DNA of 64,000 nucleotides from Rhizobium sp. SSA_523 (GTDB taxonomy: Bacteria > Pseudomonadota > Alphaproteobacteria > Rhizobiales > Rhizobiaceae): NCBI RefSeq assembly GCF_030435705.1, contig NZ_CP129382.1:930001-994000 (forward strand), written 5' to 3'. The position numbers and the translations under genes were made by a program. The notes beneath the pieces were generated by a model. It did not search any database and was not told where the DNA came from. It worked only from the letters and a program-made list of their open reading frames with translations. This document shows, in pieces, positions 50,077 through 57,276 of this stretch (position 1 is its first letter; each line of letters starts with the position of its first letter).

Positions 50077-50166
50077 CGGCATGCCGGCGACGGCCGGGCG
50101 ACTGAGGCCTGCTGACCGCCTGAGACGCCGGCACGGTGATTGCGCCGGACGTCTTTCTCCAAACGG

Positions 50167-50439
50167 CTAGAACTCTATGGCGAGATGGGCCCAGACCGAA
50201 AGGAGGCTGATGGCCACAAGCCCCAAGGCCGCGATGCGCAAAGATCTGCGGCGCAGCCGAAGGAGCGACAGTTCGATGGCGAGGTAAGCGAGGCCGAACA
50301 GGCCCGAGGCGGCGGCAAAATCTTCCGCGCCCCAGCGGATCTGGTCGGTGAAGACCGGTCCGGCCGCCGCGACGAGCACGACCAGCAGACAAAAAGACAC
50401 GTAAAGCCAGCGCCAGGCGGCATTCAGCCTTAGATGCAT
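50167..50439 (-). CDS. Small integral membrane protein
   Basis: A 90-residue protein with three hydrophobic segments (WLYVSFCLLVVLVAAAGPVF; AASGLFGLAYLAIELSLL; IAALGLVAISLLSVWAHLAI) separated by an arginine-rich loop (RLRRRSLR). It is convergent with parE. No family recognised. Confidence 0.68.
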   Translation of the reverse strand: MHLRLNAAWRWLYVSFCLLVVLVAAAGPVFTDQIRWGAEDFAAASGLFGLAYLAIELSLLRLRRRSLRIAALGLVAISLLSVWAHLAIEF

Positions 50440-50763
50440 GGGGCTCTCCTCTCACGATCACCCTCACTCTCTCCCGCCGATATGGCGGATTTGCGGAGGT
50501 TTCGGCGCATGTGCAGTGTTGGCCCCTGCCCGGCTTGCCCTTGCCTCCCGGCTCCGGCTTTGCAACTCTACCCCGCCTTCCACCGGCACGCTTTCCCGGC
50601 TCCCACCAAACCGGCGCCAAACGCCACAGGCACGTTGACGCGGCGGGCAAAGCTGCTAAAAAGCCAGCCGTTGAATGATCGGATCCAAGGCAAGGGCTTA
50701 GCCGCATTTCCACCCGCCCAGGGCCTGCAGGCAGGCCATGCATGCCTCGGCGATCAATCATAG

Positions 50764-50853
50764 GGAAGAGTGTCCGAGTGGTTTAAGGAACCGGTCTTGA
50801 AAACCGGCGTGCGGGAAACCGTACCGTGGGTTCGAATCCCACCTCTTCCGCCA
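50764..50853 (+). tRNA. tRNA-Ser (anticodon UGA)
   Basis: A 90-base tRNA with acceptor stem GGAAGAG/CTCTTCC, anticodon loop CTTGAAA (anticodon TGA), a long variable arm (CGTGCGGGAAACCGTACC) as expected for serine tRNAs, T-arm GTGGGTTCGAATCCCAC, and encoded CCA. Its 3' 65 bases are the left attachment repeat of the integrated element. Confidence 0.97.
50789..50853 (+). repeat. Left attachment repeat (attL), 65 bases
   Basis: Starts AACCGGTCTTGAAAACCGG within the anticodon stem and runs to the encoded CCA. It matches the right repeat at all but one position (GGGAAACC here, GGGAGACC on the right). Confidence 0.92.
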
Positions 50854-51386
50854 CAAGCCTTTGAAATGCTTTGGCAGTTTTTGTTGACACGAAGTGCCTC
50901 GAGTTGGGGTAAACTGCAACATTGTCAACAATTATCTGCAACAATGCTGCAACTGCATTCCTGTTGCAAATGGCCTTGATTCTTGTTGCAGACGTCCATC
51001 CCCTAGAATCCTCCCGGCAGGGGTAGCCTCTCGCCTTTCCATGACGATTTTTTCCTTCCCTTCGGGGCGGGCCACGTGTCCCGCCCCGATCCGCACGCGG
51101 ACCGGAGAAAAAATAGTCACGGAACCTTGGCGATCGGTGACGGTGAGAGGGGCGGCTGTTCTTGACCTTCGGTCACCGCCATGCCCCGTTTGGGCAAGGC
51201 GGGCGAAAAGCCTATGCCGCCCCTCCCGCCGTCAACCCCTGCCTAGCCGCCGTGCCGTTCTGAATCGCAGTTAACCTTTCGATCGTCATCCGATCGATGA
51301 CCCGGAAATGATTTCCGCGCATCCTGGGCTCCACCCCTGAAATCGGCTATAAAAATTGTGTTTTCAAAGGCTTAGGAGGTTCCCGG
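50854..51386. other. Left end of the element, recombinase-binding and non-coding region
   Basis: About 530 bases without a credible gene. The first 140 bases contain many TGCAAC/GTTGCA words, including an 18-base copy of the repeat found at the other end. A perfect 9-base inverted repeat CGGGGCGGG/CCCGCCCCG lies at 51063-51088. Open frames here read through tRNA sequence and are not genes. Confidence 0.6.
50936..50953. repeat. 18-base end repeat, left copy (putative recombinase arm site)
   Basis: CTGCAACAATGCTGCAAC, identical to 58375-58392 at the opposite end in the same orientation. Further half-matches (ACTGCAACATTGTCAACA, CTGTTGCAAA, CTTGTTGCAGAC) surround it. Confidence 0.75.
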
Positions 51387-51626
51387 ATGAAGACGACAAC
51401 AACCACGGTTCGCGGCCTAGCGATCGACGTCCTTGTCATCGAGACAATGCATCAGACGGCTTCCGGTGAAGTCCTCTGGTACGTCGCCACGATCCTCGTC
51501 CAGAATCGCCAGACTGGTGTTCAGCGCCTCGTTCGGCGCACCCGCGTCCCCGGTTCCGGAAAGGAACTAGCGAAGGCCGTGCAGCAGCGCGGCGTTCGAG
51601 CCTTGGAAACACTCGCAGCAGCATGA
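51387..51626 (+). CDS. Small hypothetical protein of the element
   Basis: A 79-residue protein starting MKTTTTTVRGLAIDVLVIET, with beta-rich character (GEVLWYVATILVQNRQTGVQ) and a basic patch (RLVRRTRV). A perfect AGGAGGT ribosome-binding site precedes the ATG, so it is well translated. It is the first of two small genes in one unit (20 bases to the next). No family recognised. Confidence 0.7.
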   Translation: MKTTTTTVRGLAIDVLVIETMHQTASGEVLWYVATILVQNRQTGVQRLVRRTRVPGSGKELAKAVQQRGVRALETLAAA

Positions 51627-51646
51627 CAACCTGAAAGGAGATCGAA

Positions 51647-51907
51647 GTGGACAGCGTGGCATGGTACTACAACGAACAGGACAAGGACGCTCCGGCAACC
51701 GCCGACATCGGAGATTTGAGCATGTACGTCAGTCGTGTAGCTAACTGCGTAGTCGGTCGATGGGTCTGGACGGGCGACCTGCCTAACCCGACCTTCGAGA
51801 ACCCCCGCCCGGCAATTTTCGGCTTTACCATGTCGAGGGATGCAGGCATGGGCGAGGCGACCGCCGCAGCCCTCCAGTTCGCTGTGGGGGGCCTACGTCT
51901 GACGTGA
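51647..51907 (+). CDS. Small hypothetical protein of the element
   Basis: An 86-residue protein starting with GTG behind AAAGGAG. It reads MDSVAWYYNEQDKDAPATAD at the start and AGMGEATAAALQFAVGGLRL at the end; compact, no membrane segment. It follows the 79-residue gene by 20 bases and precedes a terminator, so the two form a small operon. Function unknown. Confidence 0.68.
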   Translation: MDSVAWYYNEQDKDAPATADIGDLSMYVSRVANCVVGRWVWTGDLPNPTFENPRPAIFGFTMSRDAGMGEATAAALQFAVGGLRLT

Positions 51908-51988
51908 TCGGATTCGGGTGGATACAGACACCACCCAATCGCCCGGAGGGCATCCTACGGCCTTCCAGATCGATTAGAATGTTGACGG

Positions 51989-52010
51989 CGGGGCTCTTCA
52001 GCCCCGTTTT
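51989..52010 (+). terminator. Rho-independent terminator of the two small genes
   Basis: CGGGGCT/AGCCCCG hairpin with CTTC loop followed by TTTT, ~80 bases after the second small gene. Confidence 0.85.
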
Positions 52011-52180
52011 CGTGTCATTGACGGCGTCGAGACAGACTCGGTCCAGTGCGGCGCCGAGGATGGCCCGCCCCATGTTAGCGCGGGAGAAGGCTGTACGCCG
52101 TGACGATCGGCTTCGATCGCCATGACGATGGTCACCGAGAGAGTCAGGCCCATGGCGATGAATAACACTGCCCATTTCAT
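51998..52180 (-). CDS. Very small membrane or secreted protein downstream of the mobilization genes
   Basis: A 60-residue reading frame whose first 22 residues are a hydrophobic segment (MKWAVLFIAMGLTLSVTIVM). It overlaps the upstream gene by ATGA, the arrangement of a translationally coupled gene. Its 3' end reaches into the plus-strand terminator, and the last half has ordinary composition. Coupling and the hydrophobic start support it; no homology known. Confidence 0.45.
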   Translation of the reverse strand: MKWAVLFIAMGLTLSVTIVMAIEADRHGVQPSPALTWGGPSSAPHWTESVSTPSMTRKRG

Positions 52181-52737
52181 TTGCCGGTCCCCCTCGGCTT
52201 TGCCACGGCTCCTGCCTTGCCGCCCTTAGCTGTCGCGTCCAACACCTCCTGAACCTCCGTCTCCTTATCCGCTTTCCATCTCCGGAAAGCGGCGAGAGCG
52301 CCCGCACTAGCCATCTCGTCGGTCGCGCCGGATTTTGCGAAGAAGCGGAGCGATGACCAGTCCTCAGTCTTGACGACCTCATCAAGCCAGGGCCGGACCT
52401 CGACAGGCAAGCGAGCGTAGAGCTCCCCCGCGGCCATTGACCGGGCGACAGGCCTGGCCAAGTCTTTCATCAGCCGAGGCCAGGACGGCGCCAGCCGATA
52501 GGTCCGGGGCTCCGTCTCCGGCAAAGGCTCCCGGACAGGTTCCGGCCGGGGAGGTTCCGGCAAGGAGATCGAGGTCGTAGACCCGAACTCCGGAAGCAGG
52601 TTGATCACGAAGGAGGCGAGCCCGAGCATCTTTATGAAAACCGACATGGCCGGATCGAAACGCTTTCGACGATGAATCTTCCGCGTCATCGCCTCCGCTC
52701 TCGCCCGATCGGCACAGTTACGTCTCTTGTCTGACAT
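52177..52737 (-). CDS. Hypothetical accessory protein next to the relaxase
   Basis: A 186-residue protein: basic N-terminus (KRRNCADRARAEAMTRKIHRRKR), a hydrophobic segment (SVFIKMLGLASFVINLLPEF) that may insert in or contact the membrane, a Pro/Glu-rich linker (LPEPPRPEPVREPLPETEP), and a helical C-terminal part. The ATG at 52737 is set by GGAGGAG; the longer open frame upstream overlaps the relaxase gene antiphase and is not used. It lies 34 bases after the relaxase in the same direction and may help mobilization. Confidence 0.65.
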   Translation of the reverse strand: MSDKRRNCADRARAEAMTRKIHRRKRFDPAMSVFIKMLGLASFVINLLPEFGSTTSISLPEPPRPEPVREPLPETEPRTYRLAPSWPRLMKDLARPVARSMAAGELYARLPVEVRPWLDEVVKTEDWSSLRFFAKSGATDEMASAGALAAFRRWKADKETEVQEVLDATAKGGKAGAVAKPRGTGK

Positions 52738-52771
52738 GCCCACTCCTCCAGACCTGGACCAACCTTCAACC

Positions 52772-53989
52772 TCAAGGTTGCGGCCGGGCGGGGACCGGCG
52801 CAACGACGGCGGCAGGTTCATACCGCGCCAGTCGCGCCCGCAGCTCGTCGCGCTGCGCGCCGATCTCCGCGACCGATCCAGACAGAACGGACGCCCGTTT
52901 TTCAGCCGCCACCCGCCGATCGGACTCCGCAGCAGCAGCCGCACGGGCCGCAGCCTCCGCCTGTTGCCACCGTTCAACGGTCGGCAGCAGCTCTTCCCGG
53001 AGACGCGCCGCGAGTTTTGATCGACGAATGCCGTCCCAGAAGCCACGAAAAGCGCCGCCAAGGCCACTCAGACGACGGGCGGCGCTCGTTGCAAGCTCAG
53101 CCTGCACCGTTGCCCTACGGGCCATTTCCTCCCGTTCGCGGGCCTGTTTCTCCACCGCCTTGGCGGCATCGACCTTCCGGGCCGCATCGGCCCGGAGTTT
53201 TGCTGTCTCCGCTTTCACCTTCGATGTGAAGGCATCCCCCTTCGCCCGCAACTCCGCCGCCATGGAAAGGGTGGAGCGCAGCGCGTCGGCTTGGCGCTTC
53301 TCGTCGTGCCATTCCGCACGCTTCAACCGACGCTTGCCCGGCCCCAGGCGAGCCAGTCCGCACGGCACGCCGACATGCTGGTGATAGGAATCCTGCCAAC
53401 TGCGCATGGCCTCTCGATATGCCTGATCGCCCCTCCGGTTCAGAGCCTTCGCATCTTCACCAGCACGAGGACCGGCATCGACAACGGCAGCCTTCGCGAT
53501 ATGCCCAGGATGCAGGTCGGAAACCTTCATCATGGGGTTGCCAGGAAGGACGTATGCATGCAGGTGACAGAACCGTTCATCGACATGCCGGACCACGCCC
53601 ACGAGCTGGTCGTCGTATTCGGCACGAAGCCACGCAACAGTCCGCTTCTCCCATGTGGCCACCGCCGCTGCCTTGGCCCGATCGTTGCGAACCTCCTCCA
53701 CCGTGAAAGGATGGGAGGCGATGATCGTCGCCAAGGTCTGTTGCGTCTTCCGGATCGCCCGGGACCGTCCGTTCGACATCAGATCACGCGCAGCCGCCGC
53801 ACGTTCATCGTGACGCGCCTGAACCTCCTCAATGCCCACGCCGAACACCGTTTCAGGCGGCTGCGGCTCCCCAACATGAGGACAGGCATCTGGACGGCGC
53901 GCAGCCTCACTGAACACAAAATCGGTCGTGCGGCCTGACTTGCCGCCTTGCCGACTGAACCCCTCGAAATGCACGAATTGAAAGCCCAT
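52772..53989 (-). CDS. MobV/Pre-like relaxase (plasmid mobilization protein)
   Basis: A 405-residue protein expected to nick at oriT. The segment VVRHVDERFCHLHAYVLPG (around residues 138-156) matches the histidine metal-binding motif of Mob/Pre enzymes (HxDE...HxH). The region from ~230 to 350 is a long coiled coil rich in Ala/Lys/Glu (KAETAKLRADAARKVDAAKA), common in Mob proteins. The start has a strong GGGAGGGA ribosome-binding site. The C-terminal 50 residues are Ala/Arg-rich. A cluster of inverted repeats, a likely oriT, lies just upstream. Confidence 0.8.
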   Translation of the reverse strand: MGFQFVHFEGFSRQGGKSGRTTDFVFSEAARRPDACPHVGEPQPPETVFGVGIEEVQARHDERAAAARDLMSNGRSRAIRKTQQTLATIIASHPFTVEEVRNDRAKAAAVATWEKRTVAWLRAEYDDQLVGVVRHVDERFCHLHAYVLPGNPMMKVSDLHPGHIAKAAVVDAGPRAGEDAKALNRRGDQAYREAMRSWQDSYHQHVGVPCGLARLGPGKRRLKRAEWHDEKRQADALRSTLSMAAELRAKGDAFTSKVKAETAKLRADAARKVDAAKAVEKQAREREEMARRATVQAELATSAARRLSGLGGAFRGFWDGIRRSKLAARLREELLPTVERWQQAEAAARAAAAAESDRRVAAEKRASVLSGSVAEIGAQRDELRARLARYEPAAVVAPVPARPQP

Positions 53990-54119
53990 GCCGTCCCTCC
54001 CTGTGGAATATGATCAGCATCGGCGAAGCCAGCCGCAACCGTTCCTTTAGTGACAGACTAAGCCAATGCCCTGCGGTTATTGTCGTCTGCCCCGTCTGGG
54101 GACCCTGCCGGGGGCTTTG

Positions 54120-54183
54120 TCGTCGTCCCTGGACGACGAGGCAACCGTGCGGTTGCCACGGTGACGACCGTTGCCGTCGTCAC
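54120..54183. repeat. Cluster of three perfect inverted repeats between rep and mob
   Basis: Three consecutive dyads: TCGTCGTCC/GGACGACGA at 54120-54139, GGCAACC/GGTTGCC at 54140-54157 and GTGACGAC/GTCGTCAC at 54161-54183, with a CCCC/GGGG stem just before (54090). Candidate oriT or single-strand origin; a transcription terminator for rep is the simpler alternative. Confidence 0.65.
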
Positions 54184-55850
54184 GCCGCTTCGCGGCAATC
54201 AAGGACCCACGGCCGCCCGTCACTCGGAGCCGATCGTTGGCGCCGATCGGCCTCACGGACGGCCCGCATCCTCGCCTCCCGGGCGGCCTGCTCGTCTGTC
54301 TCGAACGGAATCCGATCGTCAGCGCGCTTGCAGTCCAGCCGGACGACCGTGGCCCCACAAAACACCTCTTCGACGATGCTCCGCAGCGTGTCCTCTTCAT
54401 CGGCCCGGCGGGCGGCTACGGCGTCCGCATCTTGCTCAGTCGCATTGACAGCATCGACAAAGCCTTCGGCTCCCCCATACTCGACGCGGCTCAGGAACGT
54501 CGCGGCGAGGCCGAACCGCATCCAGCGCCGCCAGATGGGTGCCTCCACACGACCAACGATGTCGTCGCGCTCGTGGAGTTCCTGTTCGCCTTCCTCAGTC
54601 TCCGAAACCGGGATGTCCAGCTTCTTCGCCAGAGCGGCGGACACGACGCACGTTCTCGTGCCGGGCATCACGTCCACGTAATCGCGCCACCTCTGCATCA
54701 TGAAGGCATCGCCATCGATGGCCGCCGCCGCGACATCCCATGGGGTCATGGACGATGCGGCCTTCGTCAGATCCTTGTGACCGCCAGAGACTTCCCATGC
54801 CATGCTACCCTTGGCCGTGTATCCGCTCGCATCTTCCCAATCGTCAGCGACACGGACCCGGCAACCATGGCGATCGGAGACCTTGCCGCCTCTCGCACGA
54901 ATCTGGTCCTTGTAGGCCGCAGCGAGCCACCGGGCGGCCTTCTCTGCCCGTTCGCGGGCAAAGGTTTCAAGCAAGGCCTCATCCTCGCCCGCACGGGCCT
55001 TTTCCTCGTCTGTCGGACCGTCCACCGGAATGCAGAGGTGCTGGTGATAGTGCCAGCCGTTGACGAGGCTGTAAGTGACTTCCTGTCCGACGACGACGCC
55101 CATGATTCCATATTCGGCCTGCGCGTTGATCCATGCCCGACCCTTCCGGGCTTTGCTGGATGCGTCCTGGATGAGCTTCTTCACATCGGCCAGAGACATG
55201 CCCTTTGAGTGGGAGGCTGTCAGAACCAGTAGGCCGACTTGTCCCCCTCTCGCGAAGGTCGCCTTGGCGACAGCCTCGATCTTCTGTGCCCGCTCCAGCG
55301 CCTTCCACACCGCGCAGACTGGACACAGCCACGGCGAACCGCAACGGTACACGCCGGAAACTCCGGATCGAAATTCGCCAGTCGTTTCGTCGCAACGGAG
55401 GTGGACGTTGACCGACGTAGCTTCATAGCCGGGGCGACCGCAACCGCAGACGGCAGGCCCACGTTCGGCAGGGTTAGCCGGACGGCAGAGCTTCTGGATA
55501 CGTCCCAGAAGTGACCATCTCTTGACGGAAGATGAGCCCTCCGGGAGGAGGAGAGAAGGCCCTCCGATCCCGCTTTGCGGAACCGTAGCTCCTCCACTCC
55601 CAAGGACCGGAGCTCTGCCCGGTCTCTGCGAGGCCTGACGGCCACGCTGAGCGGCATCGGATACAGGACGTGGAGCGCTGGCATGAATAGAATCGAGGAG
55701 GCCCGCGAACGCTCCGGAGGACGCGCCGGGTAGAGAAGCCAAGGAGAAGATGCCGGACGCGGAAGCCGTGGCATCCGGCAAAATTTGTTGACGCCGTAGG
55801 GCAGGAAGTTCTGTTGTCCGGGCTGGGCTATGTCCCAGCCCCCCGCTCAA
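54180..55850 (-). CDS. Rolling-circle replication initiator (Rep_1-like HUH protein)
   Basis: A 556-residue protein related to the Rep_1 family of rolling-circle plasmids. The zinc-type segment RCGSPWLCPVCA, the HUH metal motif WHYHQHLCIPV near residue 268, and the tyrosine motif SGYTAKGSMAWEVSG (YxxK) followed by MTPWDV are all present in family order. About 110 N-terminal residues are low complexity and may be untranslated: the first start is TTG at 55850 without a strong ribosome-binding site, so the true start may be further in. Such initiators nick one strand at the double-strand origin. Confidence 0.8.
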   Translation of the reverse strand: MSGGLGHSPARTTELPALRRQQILPDATASASGIFSLASLPGASSGAFAGLLDSIHASAPRPVSDAAQRGRQASQRPGRAPVLGSGGATVPQSGIGGPSLLLPEGSSSVKRWSLLGRIQKLCRPANPAERGPAVCGCGRPGYEATSVNVHLRCDETTGEFRSGVSGVYRCGSPWLCPVCAVWKALERAQKIEAVAKATFARGGQVGLLVLTASHSKGMSLADVKKLIQDASSKARKGRAWINAQAEYGIMGVVVGQEVTYSLVNGWHYHQHLCIPVDGPTDEEKARAGEDEALLETFARERAEKAARWLAAAYKDQIRARGGKVSDRHGCRVRVADDWEDASGYTAKGSMAWEVSGGHKDLTKAASSMTPWDVAAAAIDGDAFMMQRWRDYVDVMPGTRTCVVSAALAKKLDIPVSETEEGEQELHERDDIVGRVEAPIWRRWMRFGLAATFLSRVEYGGAEGFVDAVNATEQDADAVAARRADEEDTLRSIVEEVFCGATVVRLDCKRADDRIPFETDEQAAREARMRAVREADRRQRSAPSDGRPWVLDCREAA

Positions 55851-55958
55851 TTACCCGTCAATGGGGTATTTACAACTTCATCGCCGATGTTCATCATTAC
55901 TGAACAGTCTCCTGAAAAGCCGCCGAGGGTTCCCAGCCCGATGACAGCGGCTTTTTTT
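55788..55958 (+). ncRNA. Possible countertranscript RNA opposite the rep leader
   Basis: A plus-strand terminator (AAGCCGC/GCGGCTTTTTTT, ending 55958) has no plus-strand gene upstream. It would end a ~140-base RNA running antisense to the start and leader of rep. A weak promoter match lies at 55788 (TTGACG) and 55812 (TGTTGT, 18 bases later). Antisense RNAs are the standard copy-number control of rolling-circle plasmids. Prediction only. Confidence 0.35.
55918..55958 (+). terminator. Rho-independent terminator upstream of the HEPN cassette
   Basis: AAGCCGC/GCGGCTT stem around a 23-base loop, ending in seven T residues. It lies on the plus strand 105 bases before the cassette, insulating it from upstream transcription. 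Confidence 0.8.
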
Positions 55959-56063
55959 ATGCTCTCTGTCGGCGCAGCCGACGTCAACCTTGGCCAGCGC
56001 CTGGGATGACTAGATGACGCGAATCTGCTACTTCTAGCCGAATTTAAGGCAGGGGAACTTCAA

Positions 56064-56558
56064 GTGGCGGGTAAGGTTAAGATCAAGGCAGGGCCTGTGG
56101 AATTCGAGTACGAGGGCGAAACCGAATTCGGAGTAGAGGACATCAAGGAGTTGTTCTCGCACATCGAAACACTCTTCAAGGTACCAGCCTTACGAGAGGT
56201 CCCGGAGGCACATGCCGTGGAAGACGCGCGTGATACGGTACCGTCTGAAAAAGCGTCTCCGGCTCAGACCCTTCACATTTCTACAATTGCTGCAAGATTG
56301 GACGTGAAGTCTGGACCAGATCTAATCATTGCCGGGGCTGCTGCGTTGCAAATATTTGAGGGCAAGGATCGGTTCACGCGACAGGAGCTTCTTGATGTCA
56401 TGAAGCAAGCCACGAAACACTACAACACTAACATGCGGTCAAATTTCGCCAAGAACCTGAATAACTTGGTGGGCAATAAGTTAAATGAAATAAAGTCTGG
56501 GGTATACTCTTTGACTGCTAGCGAACACGCCAGTTTGGAGGCCAAACTTGTTGAGTGA
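56064..56558 (+). CDS. First gene of the HEPN cassette: small helix-turn-helix-like protein
   Basis: A 164-residue protein. N-terminal ~40 residues form a short beta/alpha unit (KVKIKAGPVEFEYEGETEFG then EDIKELFSHIETLF) reminiscent of a small ubiquitin-like or oligomerisation module; residues 45-67 look like a linker; residues 70-164 look like a winged-helix DNA-binding or protein-binding domain (DRFTRQELLDVMKQATKHYN; LNEIKSGVYSLTASE). GTG start behind AGGGG. It overlaps the next gene by 11 bases. The base composition is clearly less GC-rich than the host. Function unknown. Confidence 0.72.
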   Translation: MAGKVKIKAGPVEFEYEGETEFGVEDIKELFSHIETLFKVPALREVPEAHAVEDARDTVPSEKASPAQTLHISTIAARLDVKSGPDLIIAGAAALQIFEGKDRFTRQELLDVMKQATKHYNTNMRSNFAKNLNNLVGNKLNEIKSGVYSLTASEHASLEAKLVE

Positions 56559-57276
56559 AGCCTCGTTGAAAGACTGGCTTCATCGTGACCTGCCGACCTT
56601 GGACAAGCTGCTCATCGCTATCGCCTCATTCGACAAGCCTTGTTCTGTCGCCGATCTCCGCGCCCGGACACATGCGGCAGGTCTGCGTTTGCCAAGCAAG
56701 ATGAATATCTCGGCGATCCTCGGAAGAAGCAAAGGAACAGCGATTCGGGTCCCCGCCGGATGGGAACTGACCGGGGTTGGAAGGACTCATCTTACCAATC
56801 TAGGCGTCAGCAGCCTGAGTCCTGCCGCCACGCAGGTTGCGACTGATCTCCGGGCGCACCTGGCGAAGATTACAAACGAGTCCACCCGTCTGTTCGCCGA
56901 AGAGTCAATCAAGTGCTATGAGGCTGGCCTCTACAGGTCCGCGATAGTGATGTCGTGGATCGCTGCTGTAGATGTTCTCTACCGTGACGTGGCGGCGAAC
57001 CACCTAGCGAAATTCAACGCCGAGGCTTCCCGCGTCAATGCAAGGTGGAAGGATGCAGTCAATGAGGATGGATTGGCGAGGATGGGCGAAGCAGACTTCC
57101 TCGACAGGATAGCCGCCATCGGCATCATCGGGAAGAACGCGAAGACCGAGTTGGTTCAAGCTCTTAATCTTCGGAACGGCTGCGGACACCCCAACAGCCT
57201 GAAGGTCGGCCCAAACATGGTAGCCAGCCATATCGAAACCTTGCTTTTAAACGTCTTCGAGCGCTTCCCCTACTGA
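56548..57276 (+). CDS. Second gene of the HEPN cassette: HEPN-domain protein
   Basis: A 242-residue protein. Residues ~1-80 look like winged-helix segments (KLLIAIASFDKPCSVADLRA; GWELTGVGRTHLTNLG). The rest is an all-helical domain of HEPN type: LFAEESIKCYEAGLYRSAIV, MSWIAAVDVLYRDV, and at the C-terminal side LRNGCGHPNS, which gives the RNase motif R209-x4-H214. Start is TTG behind GGAGG, inside the end of the first gene. Likely an RNA-cutting effector or abortive-infection protein controlled by its partner, by analogy with other HEPN systems. Its last 30 bases overlap the convergent recombinase gene. Confidence 0.75.
   Translation: MLSEASLKDWLHRDLPTLDKLLIAIASFDKPCSVADLRARTHAAGLRLPSKMNISAILGRSKGTAIRVPAGWELTGVGRTHLTNLGVSSLSPAATQVATDLRAHLAKITNESTRLFAEESIKCYEAGLYRSAIVMSWIAAVDVLYRDVAANHLAKFNAEASRVNARWKDAVNEDGLARMGEADFLDRIAAIGIIGKNAKTELVQALNLRNGCGHPNSLKVGPNMVASHIETLLLNVFERFPY

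Noticed and set aside
50770..50979. Plus-strand frame reading through the tRNA-Ser gene
   Set aside because: It is translation of tRNA sequence and the attachment repeat; no ribosome-binding site of its own.
52738..53067. Upstream extension of the 186-residue accessory gene
   Set aside because: It overlaps the relaxase gene in another phase; a strong ribosome-binding site marks the ATG at 52737.
55739..55780. Interleaved dyads (ATGCC/GGCAT and GCCGGA/TCCGGC) within the start of rep as a double-strand origin
   Set aside because: Suggestive position, but arms are short and in GC-rich coding DNA such dyads are common; no nick-site consensus recognised.
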